Of a stretch of 23,986 bases of DNA, positions 8,032-15,358 are shown in pieces. The notes under the pieces were generated by a model that had not been told where the DNA came from, ran no database searches, and saw nothing but the letters and a program-made list of their open reading frames with translations. The stretch covers positions 1 to 23,986 of the forward strand of contig CAJUKT010000063.1 of assembly GCA_910587255.1 (NCBI GenBank). The letters run 5' to 3'. Within the stretch, counting starts at the first letter, position 1; each line of letters begins with the position of its first letter. The translations under genes were made by a program, and so were the position numbers. This DNA comes from an uncultured Oscillospiraceae bacterium (GTDB lineage Bacteria > Bacillota > Clostridia > Oscillospirales > Oscillospiraceae).

Positions 8032-9042
8032 CTACTTTTTTACCCATCCCTTCGGGATAAACAGTTCACCGAACTGCTCCGCCGCATAGGTATCCGTCAT
8101 CCCGGCAATGTAATCCAGCGCCGCCCGCTCTTTCCCCTCCCGCATCAGGATCTCCTGGTATTCCGGGGGCAGCTTGTCCTCATGCTTTAGATAGTATTCG
8201 TACAGCAGGCAGATCATGTCCTCCGCCTTGCCCTCCTCCCCCTTGGCCCTGGGGTTGAAGTAGACGGACTGAAACATGAATTCCTTCAGCTCCTGCATGG
8301 CCTGGGCCACCGGCCCGGACTGGCGGATTGCGTCCTCCCCGGCGCTCTCCCGGATGATATCCATGGTCAGCGTCTCAATCCGCTCTCCGTGGGTGAAGCC
8401 CAGGACCTGGGAGATGCGGATGGGAATGTCGGTGGGATAGATGATACCCCCCCGCATGGCGTCGTCAATGTCGTGATTGATGTAGGCGATCTTGTCGGCA
8501 AAGCGCACCAGCTGCCCCTCCAGGGTATCCGCCATCGGCCCCCTGGTGTGGCAAAGGATGCCCGAGCGCACCTCATGGCACAGATTCAGCCCCTCGCCGC
8601 CGTTCTCCAGCCGGTCCACCACCCGCAGGGACTGCTCGTAGTGCCGAAAGCCACCCTCCACCATTCTGGACAGCGCCCGCTCCCCGGCGTGGCCGAAGGG
8701 GGTGTGCCCCAGGTCGTGGGCCAGCGCCGCCGCCTCGGTGAGATCCTCGTTCAGCCCCAGCCCCCGGGCCATGGTCCGGGCGATGCGGGACACCTCCAGG
8801 GTGTGGGTCATCCGGGTGCGGTAATGGTCCCCCTCGGGCTGCAAAAATACCTGGGTCTTGTGCTTCAGCCGCCGGAAGGATTTACAGTGTACCACCCGGT
8901 CCACATCCCGCTGAAAGCAGGTGCGCATGGGACAGGGCGGGATTTTCGTCGGCCTGCCCTTGGAATTGACGGACAGGCAGGCCCAGGGCGACAAGGTTTG
9001 GCGTTCCAGCGCCTCGGTGCGTTCCCGAATGGTGTGCTCCAT
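8032..9042 (-). CDS. dgt: Deoxyguanosinetriphosphate triphosphohydrolase-like HD protein
   Basis: A 336-residue HD-domain dNTPase of the short Dgt type used by Firmicutes. Metal ligands are visible: H80 in RTRMTHTLEV, H109-D110 in AALAHDLGHTPFGHAGE, and D183 in RFADKIAYINHDIDDA. SFRRLKHKTQVF near residues 55-66 is the usual substrate and allosteric region. Such enzymes cleave dNTPs to a deoxynucleoside and triphosphate, trimming nucleotide pools. ATG 9042 follows AGGAGGGAAGCGGT. The order dgt-yigZ-dnaG-rpoD is a replication and transcription cluster in many Clostridia, fitting a role in dNTP control next to primase. Which dNTP is preferred cannot be told from sequence. Confidence 0.93.
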   Translation of the reverse strand: MEHTIRERTEALERQTLSPWACLSVNSKGRPTKIPPCPMRTCFQRDVDRVVHCKSFRRLKHKTQVFLQPEGDHYRTRMTHTLEVSRIARTMARGLGLNEDLTEAAALAHDLGHTPFGHAGERALSRMVEGGFRHYEQSLRVVDRLENGGEGLNLCHEVRSGILCHTRGPMADTLEGQLVRFADKIAYINHDIDDAMRGGIIYPTDIPIRISQVLGFTHGERIETLTMDIIRESAGEDAIRQSGPVAQAMQELKEFMFQSVYFNPRAKGEEGKAEDMICLLYEYYLKHEDKLPPEYQEILMREGKERAALDYIAGMTDTYAAEQFGELFIPKGWVKK

Positions 9043-9188
9043 ACCGCTTCCCTCCTGTTGCTCAGCCAGAGGTACAATTGCTGTCTATTACTTATACCTC
9101 ATCCATCGGAAAAACCCTTTTTTATTTTCAAAATTTTTTGCATATTTTTCTTTTTCCGCCCATAGTCTGCCTCCGGGGAGGGAGTGCC

Positions 9189-10136
9189 ATGACCATGAGC
9201 GTCCATATGGCCCGCCTGCTGGTGCTGGCGGTGATCTTTGTCAACGGCTGGACCGACGCGCCGGGCGCCATTGCCACCGCCGTGGGCTCCGGGGCGATAT
9301 CCTTCCGCCGGGGCGTGTGGATGGCAGCGGCGTGTAACCTGATAGGCGCGGCGGCGGCCTGCGTGTGCTTTCCCGCCGTGGCGGACACCGTAGGGGAGCT
9401 GGTGGCCTTTTCCAGCGCCCGCGCCGCCGTGGCCGCCCTCAACGCCGCGCTGCTGTCCATCGTGCTGTGGGCGGTGGCGACGTGGCGGTTCGGCCTGCCC
9501 ACCAGCGAAAGCCACGCACTGCTGGCGGGCTTGTCCGGCGCAGCGCTGGCCCTGGGGTTCGGCGCCGCCCAGCTCAGCGCCGGGGCGTGGCTGCGGGCGC
9601 TTTCGGGGCTGGCGCTGTCCCTGCCCGCCGGGGCGGCGGCAGGCAGGCTGCTCCGGCGGCTGCTGGCGGGCCGGGTGCGCCGCCCGGCGGCGTGGCAGCG
9701 GGCGGGGGCCGCCCTCACCGCCCTGCTCCATGGGGTGCAGGACGGACAGAAGTTTTTGGCCCTGCTGCTGCTCACCGAAGGGCTGGGCGGGGAACAGGGC
9801 CTCTCCCGGCTATCCCTGGCCCTGCTCACCGCGGCTGTGATGGCCCTGGGTACCGCCCTGGGCGGAAAGCCCATCGTGGAGAAAATGGGCACCGAGCTGG
9901 CCGCCCTCTCCCCCGCCGAGGGGCTGGCGGCGGACCTGGGGGCGGGAGCCGTACTGCTGGCGTGCTCCGCGCTGGGCCTGCCCGTCTCCACCACCCACGC
10001 CAAGGTGGCCGCCATCTGCGGCGCGGGCCGGGGGGCGGACCGGCTGGTGATGGGCCAGATGGCGGGGGCGTGGGTCCTCACCTTTCCCGCCTGCGGGGGG
10101 CTGGCCTTCCTGCTTACCCGGCTCATGATGGGATGA
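9189..10136 (+). CDS. PiT-family inorganic phosphate transporter
   Basis: A 315-residue, strongly hydrophobic membrane protein with the two PiT repeats. The first carries FVNGWTDAPGAIATAVGSGA and LPTSESHALLAGL. The second carries HGVQDGQKFLALLLL and LGLPVSTTHAKVAAICG. These correspond to the GANDVANA-type and HxxxG motifs of low-affinity Na+ or H+ coupled phosphate carriers; the GWTDAP form belongs to a subfamily common in Clostridia. About nine or ten membrane segments can be counted. ATG 9189 follows GGGGAGGGAG; a longer in-frame start at 9078 lies in AT-rich leader DNA and is rejected. It is divergent from dgt and ends in a bidirectional hairpin shared with pgsA. No PhoU-like partner gene (DUF47) is visible in the window. 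Confidence 0.9.
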   Translation: MTMSVHMARLLVLAVIFVNGWTDAPGAIATAVGSGAISFRRGVWMAAACNLIGAAAACVCFPAVADTVGELVAFSSARAAVAALNAALLSIVLWAVATWRFGLPTSESHALLAGLSGAALALGFGAAQLSAGAWLRALSGLALSLPAGAAAGRLLRRLLAGRVRRPAAWQRAGAALTALLHGVQDGQKFLALLLLTEGLGGEQGLSRLSLALLTAAVMALGTALGGKPIVEKMGTELAALSPAEGLAADLGAGAVLLACSALGLPVSTTHAKVAAICGAGRGADRLVMGQMAGAWVLTFPACGGLAFLLTRLMMG

Positions 10137-10137
10137 A

Positions 10138-10176
10138 AACGGCTCCGGCCCGCACACATCGCGGGCCGGAGCCGTT
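10138..10176. terminator. Bidirectional terminator between the phosphate transporter and pgsA
   Basis: AACGGCTCCGGCCCGC (10138-10153) pairs perfectly with its complement at 10161-10176, a 16-bp stem with a 7-base loop. It starts 2 bases after the transporter stop and 10 bases from the convergent pgsA stop. The T runs are short on both sides (minus strand GTTTTC). Confidence 0.8.
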
Positions 10177-10185
10177 CCATTTCCT

Positions 10186-10722
10186 TTACTTATTCCAATT
10201 GAGCACGTCCCGGTTCTTCACAAAATACTCCACGCCGGAGTACAGGGTGGTGGCGGCGATGACAACCACACACGTCCAGTCCAGCACCCACATGGGGATG
10301 GGCAGGATGGTGAGGTGCATCAGGCACAGGCACACCATGGTGGAAAAGGTCTTGACCTTGCCCGACCACCCGGCGGCAATGACCCGGCCATTATCCACCG
10401 CCACCATCCGCAGGCCGGATACGGCGAACTCCCGGGCCATGACAATGACCAGCGCCCAGTCGGGGAAGCGGCCCATGGCGCAGAAGCAGGTCATGGCGGT
10501 GAGCACCAGCATCTTGTCCGCCAGCGGGTCCATGAACTTGCCGAAGTCTGTCACCAGGTTGTGCTTCCGGGCGATGTAGCCGTCCAAAAAGTCGGTGAGG
10601 CTGGCCACCACAAACACCGCCAGGGCGGCATAATTGTTGCCGGGGAAATCCAGGTGCCACAGCACCAGATACACAGGGATCAGGATGACGCGCATCAGGG
10701 TCAGCTTGTTGGGTAGGTTCAT
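10186..10722 (-). CDS. pgsA: CDP-diacylglycerol-glycerol-3-phosphate 3-phosphatidyltransferase
   Basis: A 178-residue integral membrane enzyme of the CDP-alcohol phosphotransferase family. It condenses CDP-diacylglycerol with glycerol-3-phosphate to phosphatidylglycerol phosphate, the first step to phosphatidylglycerol. The full metal-binding signature is present: D44, D47-G48, A51-R52, G61, D65 and D69 (TDFLDGYIARK to FGKFMDPLADK). NLPNKLTLMRV at the N-terminus is typical. Its ATG overlaps the TGA of the preceding 56-residue gene (ATGA), so translation is coupled. It is last in the recA-to-pgsA run. Confidence 0.96.
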   Translation of the reverse strand: MNLPNKLTLMRVILIPVYLVLWHLDFPGNNYAALAVFVVASLTDFLDGYIARKHNLVTDFGKFMDPLADKMLVLTAMTCFCAMGRFPDWALVIVMAREFAVSGLRMVAVDNGRVIAAGWSGKVKTFSTMVCLCLMHLTILPIPMWVLDWTCVVVIAATTLYSGVEYFVKNRDVLNWNK

Positions 10723-10889
10723 GGTGTTCCTCCTTTATGTTCCGCCTGTTCTTCCATTGACTCCCGGGCGGCCAGCGCCATGGGCAGGCTGGCCGTCAGG
10801 CACACCTTCTCCGGCTTGCCGAAGTATTTGGTCACGCCGGGCCTGAGCGTCTTCAGCCCCGGCGTGGGTGAGCAGTGGTAGAGCGTCAT
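10719..10889 (-). CDS. Small uncharacterised protein, 56 residues, coupled between rimO and pgsA
   Basis: MTLYHCSPTPGLKTLRPGVT begins a 56-residue protein that I do not recognise with certainty. The ATG overlaps the rimO TGA (ATGA), and its own TGA overlaps the pgsA ATG in the same way. GGGGAG lies about 8 bases upstream. The double 4-base overlap is strong evidence that the frame is translated. The first 37 residues (LYHCSPTPGL, KYFGKPEKVCLTASLPMA) look like the start of a larger globular domain; the last 18 (ESMEEQAEHKGGTP) are charged and low in structure. It could be a shortened member of a longer family of about 130 residues, a suggestion from memory only. No transmembrane segment or signal is visible. 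Confidence 0.75.
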   Translation of the reverse strand: MTLYHCSPTPGLKTLRPGVTKYFGKPEKVCLTASLPMALAARESMEEQAEHKGGTP

Positions 10890-12205
10890 TCCTCCATCTC
10901 CCCTGTCAGATCCCCGTCGGACACGCCGGTGATGCGCACCCACACGAACGTCCCCGCAGGGATCACCCCCGCCGCCGTGAACAGCACCCGGCCGTCGATA
11001 TCCACCGAGTCGGCGTAGGTGCGGCCCGTGTAGCAGCCCGCCTCAGCGTCAAAGCCCTCGCACAGCACCTCCATGCAGGCGCCCAGGCGCTGCTCGTTAT
11101 ACCCGTCCATAATGCGGGACTGGAGGTCCACCACCAGCTCCACACGCCGGGCCGCCGTCTCCGGGTCCACCTGATTTTCCATGGCGGCGGCCAGGGTGCC
11201 CTCCTCCGGGGAGAACTGGAACACCCCCGCCCGCTGGAGCTTCTGCTCCCGCAGAAAACCGCACAGCTCCTCAAACTCCGCCTCCCCCTCGCCGGGCAGG
11301 CCGCAGATGAGGGAGGTGCGGATCACCACGTCGGGCATGGCCGAGCGCAGCCTGCCAAACAGCGCCTCGATCTCCGCCCTCGTGCTGCGGCGGCGCATGG
11401 CCTTCAAAATGCCGTCGTTGGCGTGCTGAATGGGGATATCCAGATAATGGACGATCTTCCTCTCCCGGGCAATGACCTCAATGAGCTCGTCCGTCACCGC
11501 CTCCGGGTACAGGTAGTGAAGGCGGATCCAGTGGAAGTCCAGCCTGCAAAGCTCAGTCAGCAGACCGGCCAGCGAAGCGCCTTCCTCCAGGTCCTGCCCG
11601 TAACGGGTGATATCCTGGGCAATGACAATCAGCTCCCTCACCCCGCTGTCCGCCAGCCCCTTGGCCTCCTTCAAAAGGGCCTCCATGGAGCGGCTGCGGT
11701 AGCGCCCCCGCAGCTTGGGGATGACGCAGAAGGCGCAGCCGTTGGAGCAGCCCTCGGCAATTTTCAGATAGGCCGTCCAAGGCGGGGTGGTCACCCACCG
11801 CTCCCCATCCTCAAAGGTGCGGTGGATATCGCCGAATAATTCCGGCCTCTCCTCCGCCATCACCTGCTCCACAGCGGACACGATATCGGTGTAGCTCCCC
11901 GTGCCCAGCAGGCCGTCCGCCTCGGGCAGCTCGGCGCGGATGCCGTCGGGGTAACGCTGGCTGAGGCAGCCCGCCACCAGCAGCTTTTTCAGCTTCCCCC
12001 GGTTCTTCAGCTCCGCCAGCTCCAAAATGCTGTCGATAGCCTCGCTCTTGGCGGACTCGATGAAGCCGCAGGTGTTAAGCACCGCCACGTCGGCCCCCTC
12101 GGGGTCGCCGGTGACGGTGTGCCCCGCCGCCCGGCACAGGGCCATCATCTGCTCGGTGTTCACCAGATTTTTGGCGCAGCCCAGGGATATAAACGCAACA
12201 TTCAA
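10886..12205 (-). CDS. rimO: Ribosomal protein S12 methylthiotransferase RimO
   Basis: A 439-residue radical-SAM enzyme that adds a methylthio group to the conserved aspartate of ribosomal protein S12. The N-terminal UPF0004 domain holds one 4Fe-4S cluster through C10, C46 and C80 (SLGCAKN, LNTCGF, AGCLSQ). The radical-SAM domain has C153, C157 and C160 (CSNGCAFC). A TRAM RNA-binding domain forms the C-terminus. SLGCAKNLVNTE and DITRYGQDL mark RimO rather than MiaB. The start is TTG at 12205, read with GAGGAG nine bases upstream; the nearby ATG is out of frame. It starts 13 bases after the GNAT stop and overlaps the next small gene by ATGA. Confidence 0.96.
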   Translation of the reverse strand: MNVAFISLGCAKNLVNTEQMMALCRAAGHTVTGDPEGADVAVLNTCGFIESAKSEAIDSILELAELKNRGKLKKLLVAGCLSQRYPDGIRAELPEADGLLGTGSYTDIVSAVEQVMAEERPELFGDIHRTFEDGERWVTTPPWTAYLKIAEGCSNGCAFCVIPKLRGRYRSRSMEALLKEAKGLADSGVRELIVIAQDITRYGQDLEEGASLAGLLTELCRLDFHWIRLHYLYPEAVTDELIEVIARERKIVHYLDIPIQHANDGILKAMRRRSTRAEIEALFGRLRSAMPDVVIRTSLICGLPGEGEAEFEELCGFLREQKLQRAGVFQFSPEEGTLAAAMENQVDPETAARRVELVVDLQSRIMDGYNEQRLGACMEVLCEGFDAEAGCYTGRTYADSVDIDGRVLFTAAGVIPAGTFVWVRITGVSDGDLTGEMEE

Positions 12206-12218
12206 GCTAAAAAACTCC

Positions 12219-12650
12219 TCACATTTTCATAAAAGCACAGCAGCCTATGTCCCGGTCCCGCCGGAACCCCAGAGACTGGTAAAATGCGGCGCTCTCCAGT
12301 GTGTCATCCGCAGCCAGCTCCATCTGGTACACCTCCGGGTAACGCTCCATCAATGCGCCAAAGAGCATCGTCCCGATTCCTTGACGCTGGTATGCAGGAA
12401 AAATCAGCACATCCTGGATAAATACGATGGAAAACCCGTCCCCCACCGCCCGGAGAAGGCCCGCCAGCCTGTCCCCATCATACGCCCCCAGCACCAGCAG
12501 GGAGTGCTCCAACGCGTTTTTCAGCATCTCAGGCCGGTCAGTGTAATTTGTCCAGCCCACAGCGGCATAGAGCGGCAGGATTTCGTCCATGTCAAACAGC
12601 GTCAGCTCACGTATTGTCCGCAGAGATTCTCCGTTCACCTTTTCTACCAT
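12219..12650 (-). CDS. GNAT family N-acetyltransferase
   Basis: A 143-residue single GNAT domain. Motif A reads VLIFPAYQRQGIGTMLFGAL, with the QRQGIG pyrophosphate-binding loop for acetyl-CoA. ESAAFYQSLGFRRDRDIG is the usual motif B end. It is cytoplasmic; the substrate is unknown. ATG 12650 has GGAGG 7 bases upstream and overlaps the end of recX by 7 bases, so it is a coupled member of the recA-recX run. It is shorter and less GC-biased than its neighbours but gives no other sign of recent transfer. Confidence 0.88.
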   Translation of the reverse strand: MVEKVNGESLRTIRELTLFDMDEILPLYAAVGWTNYTDRPEMLKNALEHSLLVLGAYDGDRLAGLLRAVGDGFSIVFIQDVLIFPAYQRQGIGTMLFGALMERYPEVYQMELAADDTLESAAFYQSLGFRRDRDIGCCAFMKM

Positions 12651-13339
12651 TCCGATTCCTCCCGTATGCGGTCCAGCGCCGATGAAATCTCCTCCCAGCC
12701 GTATCCCCGCCGGGCCAGATAGTCGGACACCTTCTTCAAATTTTCCCTCGTGGGCTCCGCCCCCCGGAGCTTCTGCCGGGCCAGCTTGTCAATCTGGCCG
12801 CTGTCCGGCTCCCGCTCGTCCATGGCGTCCTCCCAGAACTCCCGGGGCACCCCCCGGCGGTACAGCTCGTCCCGGATCTTCCGGGGGCCGTACCCCTTGG
12901 CTGCGTAGTGGCGCACCACCATGCGGGCGTATTCCCCGTCGTTGAGCAGTCCCAGGCCGGCAAGGCGGTCGGCCACCCCCTCCGCCCGCTCCCGCAGGGT
13001 CTCCTTCTGCTGCTGCAAAAGCGCAGGGTCCGGGCCGCCGTCCAGCTTGTCATAGGGGTACTTCTCCCGCTTCTGACGGGGCGGGACGCACAGCTTATCC
13101 AGCAGCTCCTTCCGGGACATGGGCCGCTGGGCCAGCAGGCCCACCGCCCGCTCCATCAGCCGGGACTGCTCCCCGGCGGCGCACAGCGCCTCCCCCTCGG
13201 CATCGGTCAGCTCCCTGCCGGCATAGAGCCCCAGGGACACCACATCCCCCTCGCCCACCCGGACGATGGAGGCGTCGTCCAGCCACACCAGCCAACGGCC
13301 CTGCTTGTGCTGGGAGGGCTCCAGCTTTTCGATCCTCAC
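12644..13339 (-). CDS. recX: Regulatory protein RecX
   Basis: A 231-residue, highly charged helical protein with the three-repeat RecX pattern. AVGLLAQRPMSRKELLDKL is the first repeat, VADRLAGLGLLNDGEYARMVV with KGYGPRKIRDELYRRGV is the second, and KVSDYLARRGYGWEEISSAL is the third. RecX binds RecA filaments and limits their growth. It is the immediate downstream neighbour of recA, with a 3-base gap. The start is GTG at 13339, served by GAAGGATAATCC inside the recA 3' end. Basic and proline-rich residues 85-110 form a linker with no clear equivalent in shorter RecX proteins. Confidence 0.92.
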   Translation of the reverse strand: MRIEKLEPSQHKQGRWLVWLDDASIVRVGEGDVVSLGLYAGRELTDAEGEALCAAGEQSRLMERAVGLLAQRPMSRKELLDKLCVPPRQKREKYPYDKLDGGPDPALLQQQKETLRERAEGVADRLAGLGLLNDGEYARMVVRHYAAKGYGPRKIRDELYRRGVPREFWEDAMDEREPDSGQIDKLARQKLRGAEPTRENLKKVSDYLARRGYGWEEISSALDRIREESEW

Positions 13340-13342
13340 GGA

Positions 13343-14443
13343 TTATCCTTCGAAATCGTCGGCGGACACGTCCACCGCCCGACCCGCCGCCTTGGCCGCC
13401 GCCTGGGACTGGCGGCTCATCAGCTTATAGGCATTGGCCCTCACGTCGGCCTCCACCTGGGCGGCGATCTCGGGATTCTCCCCAAAGTATTTTTTTACCG
13501 CGTCCTTCCCCTGGCCCAGCCGGGTATCCCCCATGGAGAACCAGGAGCCCGACTTCTGCACGATGTCCAGCTTGACGGCCAGATCCACCAGCTCGCCCAT
13601 TTTGGAGATGCCCTCGCCGTACATGATCTCGAACTCCGCCTCCCGGAAGGGGGGCGCCACCTTGTTCTTCACAATCTTGGCCCGGGTGCGGTTACCGATG
13701 ATCTCGGTGCCGTTCTTGATGGCCTCAATCCGCCGCACCTCCATGCGCACCGAGGCGTAAAACTTCAGCGCCCGGCCCCCGGTGGTCACTTCGGGATTGC
13801 CGTACACCACGCCTACCTTCTCGCGGAGCTGGTTGATAAAGATGACGATGCAGTTGGTCTTGGAGATGGACCCCGCCAGCTTGCGCAGGGCCTGGCTCAT
13901 CAGCCGGGCCAGCAGGCCCACATGGGAGTCGCCCATGTCGCCCTCAATCTCCGCCCGGGGGGTTAGGGCGGCAACGGAATCCACCACCACCACGTCAATG
14001 GCCCCGGAGCGCACCAGGGCCTCGCAGATCTCCAAACCCTGTTCGCCGGTGTCCGGTTGGGAGATGAGCATGGAGTCGATATCCACCCCCAGGGCCCGGG
14101 CGTAGGTGGGGTCCAGGGCGTGCTCGGCGTCGATGTAGGCCACCTCGCCCCCCCGCTTTTGTGCCTCGGCCACAATATGCAGGGCGAGCGTGGTCTTGCC
14201 GGAGGACTCGGGGCCGTAAATCTCAATGATGCGCCCCTTGGGCACGCCGCCGATGCCCAGCGCGATATCCAGCGACAGCGACCCGGTGGGAATCGCCTCC
14301 ACCACGATATGGGAATTTTCGCCCAGGCGCATGATGGAGCCCTTGCCGTACTCCTTCTCAATCTGCGCGATGGCGGTGGACAGCGCCTTTTTCTTATCCG
14401 CCGCCGGGGCGGCGGGCTCAATTTGTTTCTTCTTCTCAGCCAT
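13343..14443 (-). CDS. recA: Recombinase RecA
   Basis: A 366-residue canonical RecA. Walker A is GPESSGKT (residues 77-84), Walker B lies in IDVVVVDSVAAL, and the L2 region contains FINQLREKVGVVYGNPE. The C-terminal domain ends in a short acidic tail (DVSADDFEG). It catalyses strand exchange and activates LexA cleavage. ATG 14443 is chosen over an in-frame TTG at 14449 because AAGGA sits nine bases before the ATG and would be too close to the TTG. The upstream 125-base spacer shows no convincing LexA box. recX, a GNAT, rimO, a small gene and pgsA follow in the same direction. Confidence 0.99.
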   Translation of the reverse strand: MAEKKKQIEPAAPAADKKKALSTAIAQIEKEYGKGSIMRLGENSHIVVEAIPTGSLSLDIALGIGGVPKGRIIEIYGPESSGKTTLALHIVAEAQKRGGEVAYIDAEHALDPTYARALGVDIDSMLISQPDTGEQGLEICEALVRSGAIDVVVVDSVAALTPRAEIEGDMGDSHVGLLARLMSQALRKLAGSISKTNCIVIFINQLREKVGVVYGNPEVTTGGRALKFYASVRMEVRRIEAIKNGTEIIGNRTRAKIVKNKVAPPFREAEFEIMYGEGISKMGELVDLAVKLDIVQKSGSWFSMGDTRLGQGKDAVKKYFGENPEIAAQVEADVRANAYKLMSRQSQAAAKAAGRAVDVSADDFEG

Positions 14444-14574
14444 GTACAATCATCCTTTCCCACCGGCATGATTTTGAAAGCCGCCGGCCTCTTCCTGCCC
14501 ATATGCTACTCTTTTAAATGTCCCATAAACCGGGCCTTAATCCCACCCCCGCAGGGTGTTCCTACCAAATTTCC

Positions 14575-15090
14575 CTATCTGCGGCTTCTGATCAGGAACC
14601 GCTGCAAGCGCAGAAGCTTTCCCGTCTCTGTCTCAAACTCGTCCAGCCCCTCTTTTCGGTAATCGAACTTTTCCGCCAGCTTCATACTTCCAGCGTTTCG
14701 GATGTCCGCCTCAAATACGTACCACTCCTTGCGGTAGCTGCCGTCTACGAATTTCAACACACCTGCCAGGGCTTCCCAGCCATATCCCTTTTGCTGCTCC
14801 CCTTTTTTGATCCAAATCCCCAGCTCGGGATATTCCTCCCGGATGCCATGTACCTCAACGCCGCCCACAAACCCACCGTCCGGGGTCAGAATGGACAGGA
14901 ACAGCATCTCGTTTCGGTGCATCAGATCCATAAACCCCTGCAGCGTCTCCTGGGCCGCCGCCACAGAGGCAAAGGGATCTGGATACTGATATTTTGTAAT
15001 TTCCCCGTCAAATGCCGAGACATATTCCTCCAAGCGGCCCATCTCAAAAGGCACAATTTTAAGCCGGCCCGTCTCAATTACCACGCCCAT
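14575..15090 (-). CDS. GNAT family N-acetyltransferase, RimJ/RimL-like
   Basis: A 171-residue acetyltransferase of the Acetyltransf_3 type. TGRLKIVPFEMGRLEEYV at the start and ELGIWIKKGEQQKGYGWEAL carry the usual beta strand and acetyl-CoA loop (EQQKGYG). NAGSMKLAEKFDYRKEG is the last helix and strand. Relatives acetylate N-termini of ribosomal proteins or small molecules; the substrate here is unknown. ATG 15090 follows GGAGGTGCGGA. It lies 12 bases after the small peptide gene and is probably last in the DUF1385-prmC transcript. Confidence 0.88.
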   Translation of the reverse strand: MGVVIETGRLKIVPFEMGRLEEYVSAFDGEITKYQYPDPFASVAAAQETLQGFMDLMHRNEMLFLSILTPDGGFVGGVEVHGIREEYPELGIWIKKGEQQKGYGWEALAGVLKFVDGSYRKEWYVFEADIRNAGSMKLAEKFDYRKEGLDEFETETGKLLRLQRFLIRSRR

Positions 15091-15102
15091 TCCGCACCTC
15101 CG

Positions 15103-15324
15103 CTACTCCACATGATTGTACACCTCAATGCCCAGCAGCTTGACTATAACCCCCTCCTGAAAGGGCTTCTCCGCCTCCAAGCCGTTCAGGCGGCGGACCC
15201 TGGACACCGTGTACAGCACCGCCCGGTACTCCACCGTCCCACCGTCCTTCAAATGAAACGGCATCGGAAGCAGGCAGGCCAGCAGCAAAGCGCCCGCCGC
15301 TATGAGAATGAGCCTCTTTTTTAT
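15103..15324 (-). CDS. Small signal-peptide or membrane-anchored protein with apparent ATA start
   Basis: The frame encodes a basic N-terminus and hydrophobic segment (KKRLILIAAGALLLACLL), then a 50-residue polar domain with HLKDGGTVEYRAVLYTV. It is laid out like a secreted or membrane-anchored small protein of 73 residues. AAAGGAGG lies exactly 7 bases before an ATA codon (15324-15322) that sits where MKKR would start. No ATG or GTG exists in frame at that site. An ATG that abuts the Shine-Dalgarno sequence is in another frame that does not encode this protein. A TTG far upstream lacks a ribosome-binding site. Either ATA is used as a rare start, or an ATG has mutated and the gene is silent. 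The family is not identified. Confidence 0.65.
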   Translation of the reverse strand: MKKRLILIAAGALLLACLLPMPFHLKDGGTVEYRAVLYTVSRVRRLNGLEAEKPFQEGVIVKLLGIEVYNHVE

Positions 15325-15358
15325 AGCACATCCTCCTTTACCGGCGTGTTCCTGCCCC

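Noticed and set aside
14444..14574. LexA (Cheo) box upstream of recA
   Set aside because: No GAAC-N4-GTTC type dyad could be found in the spacer.
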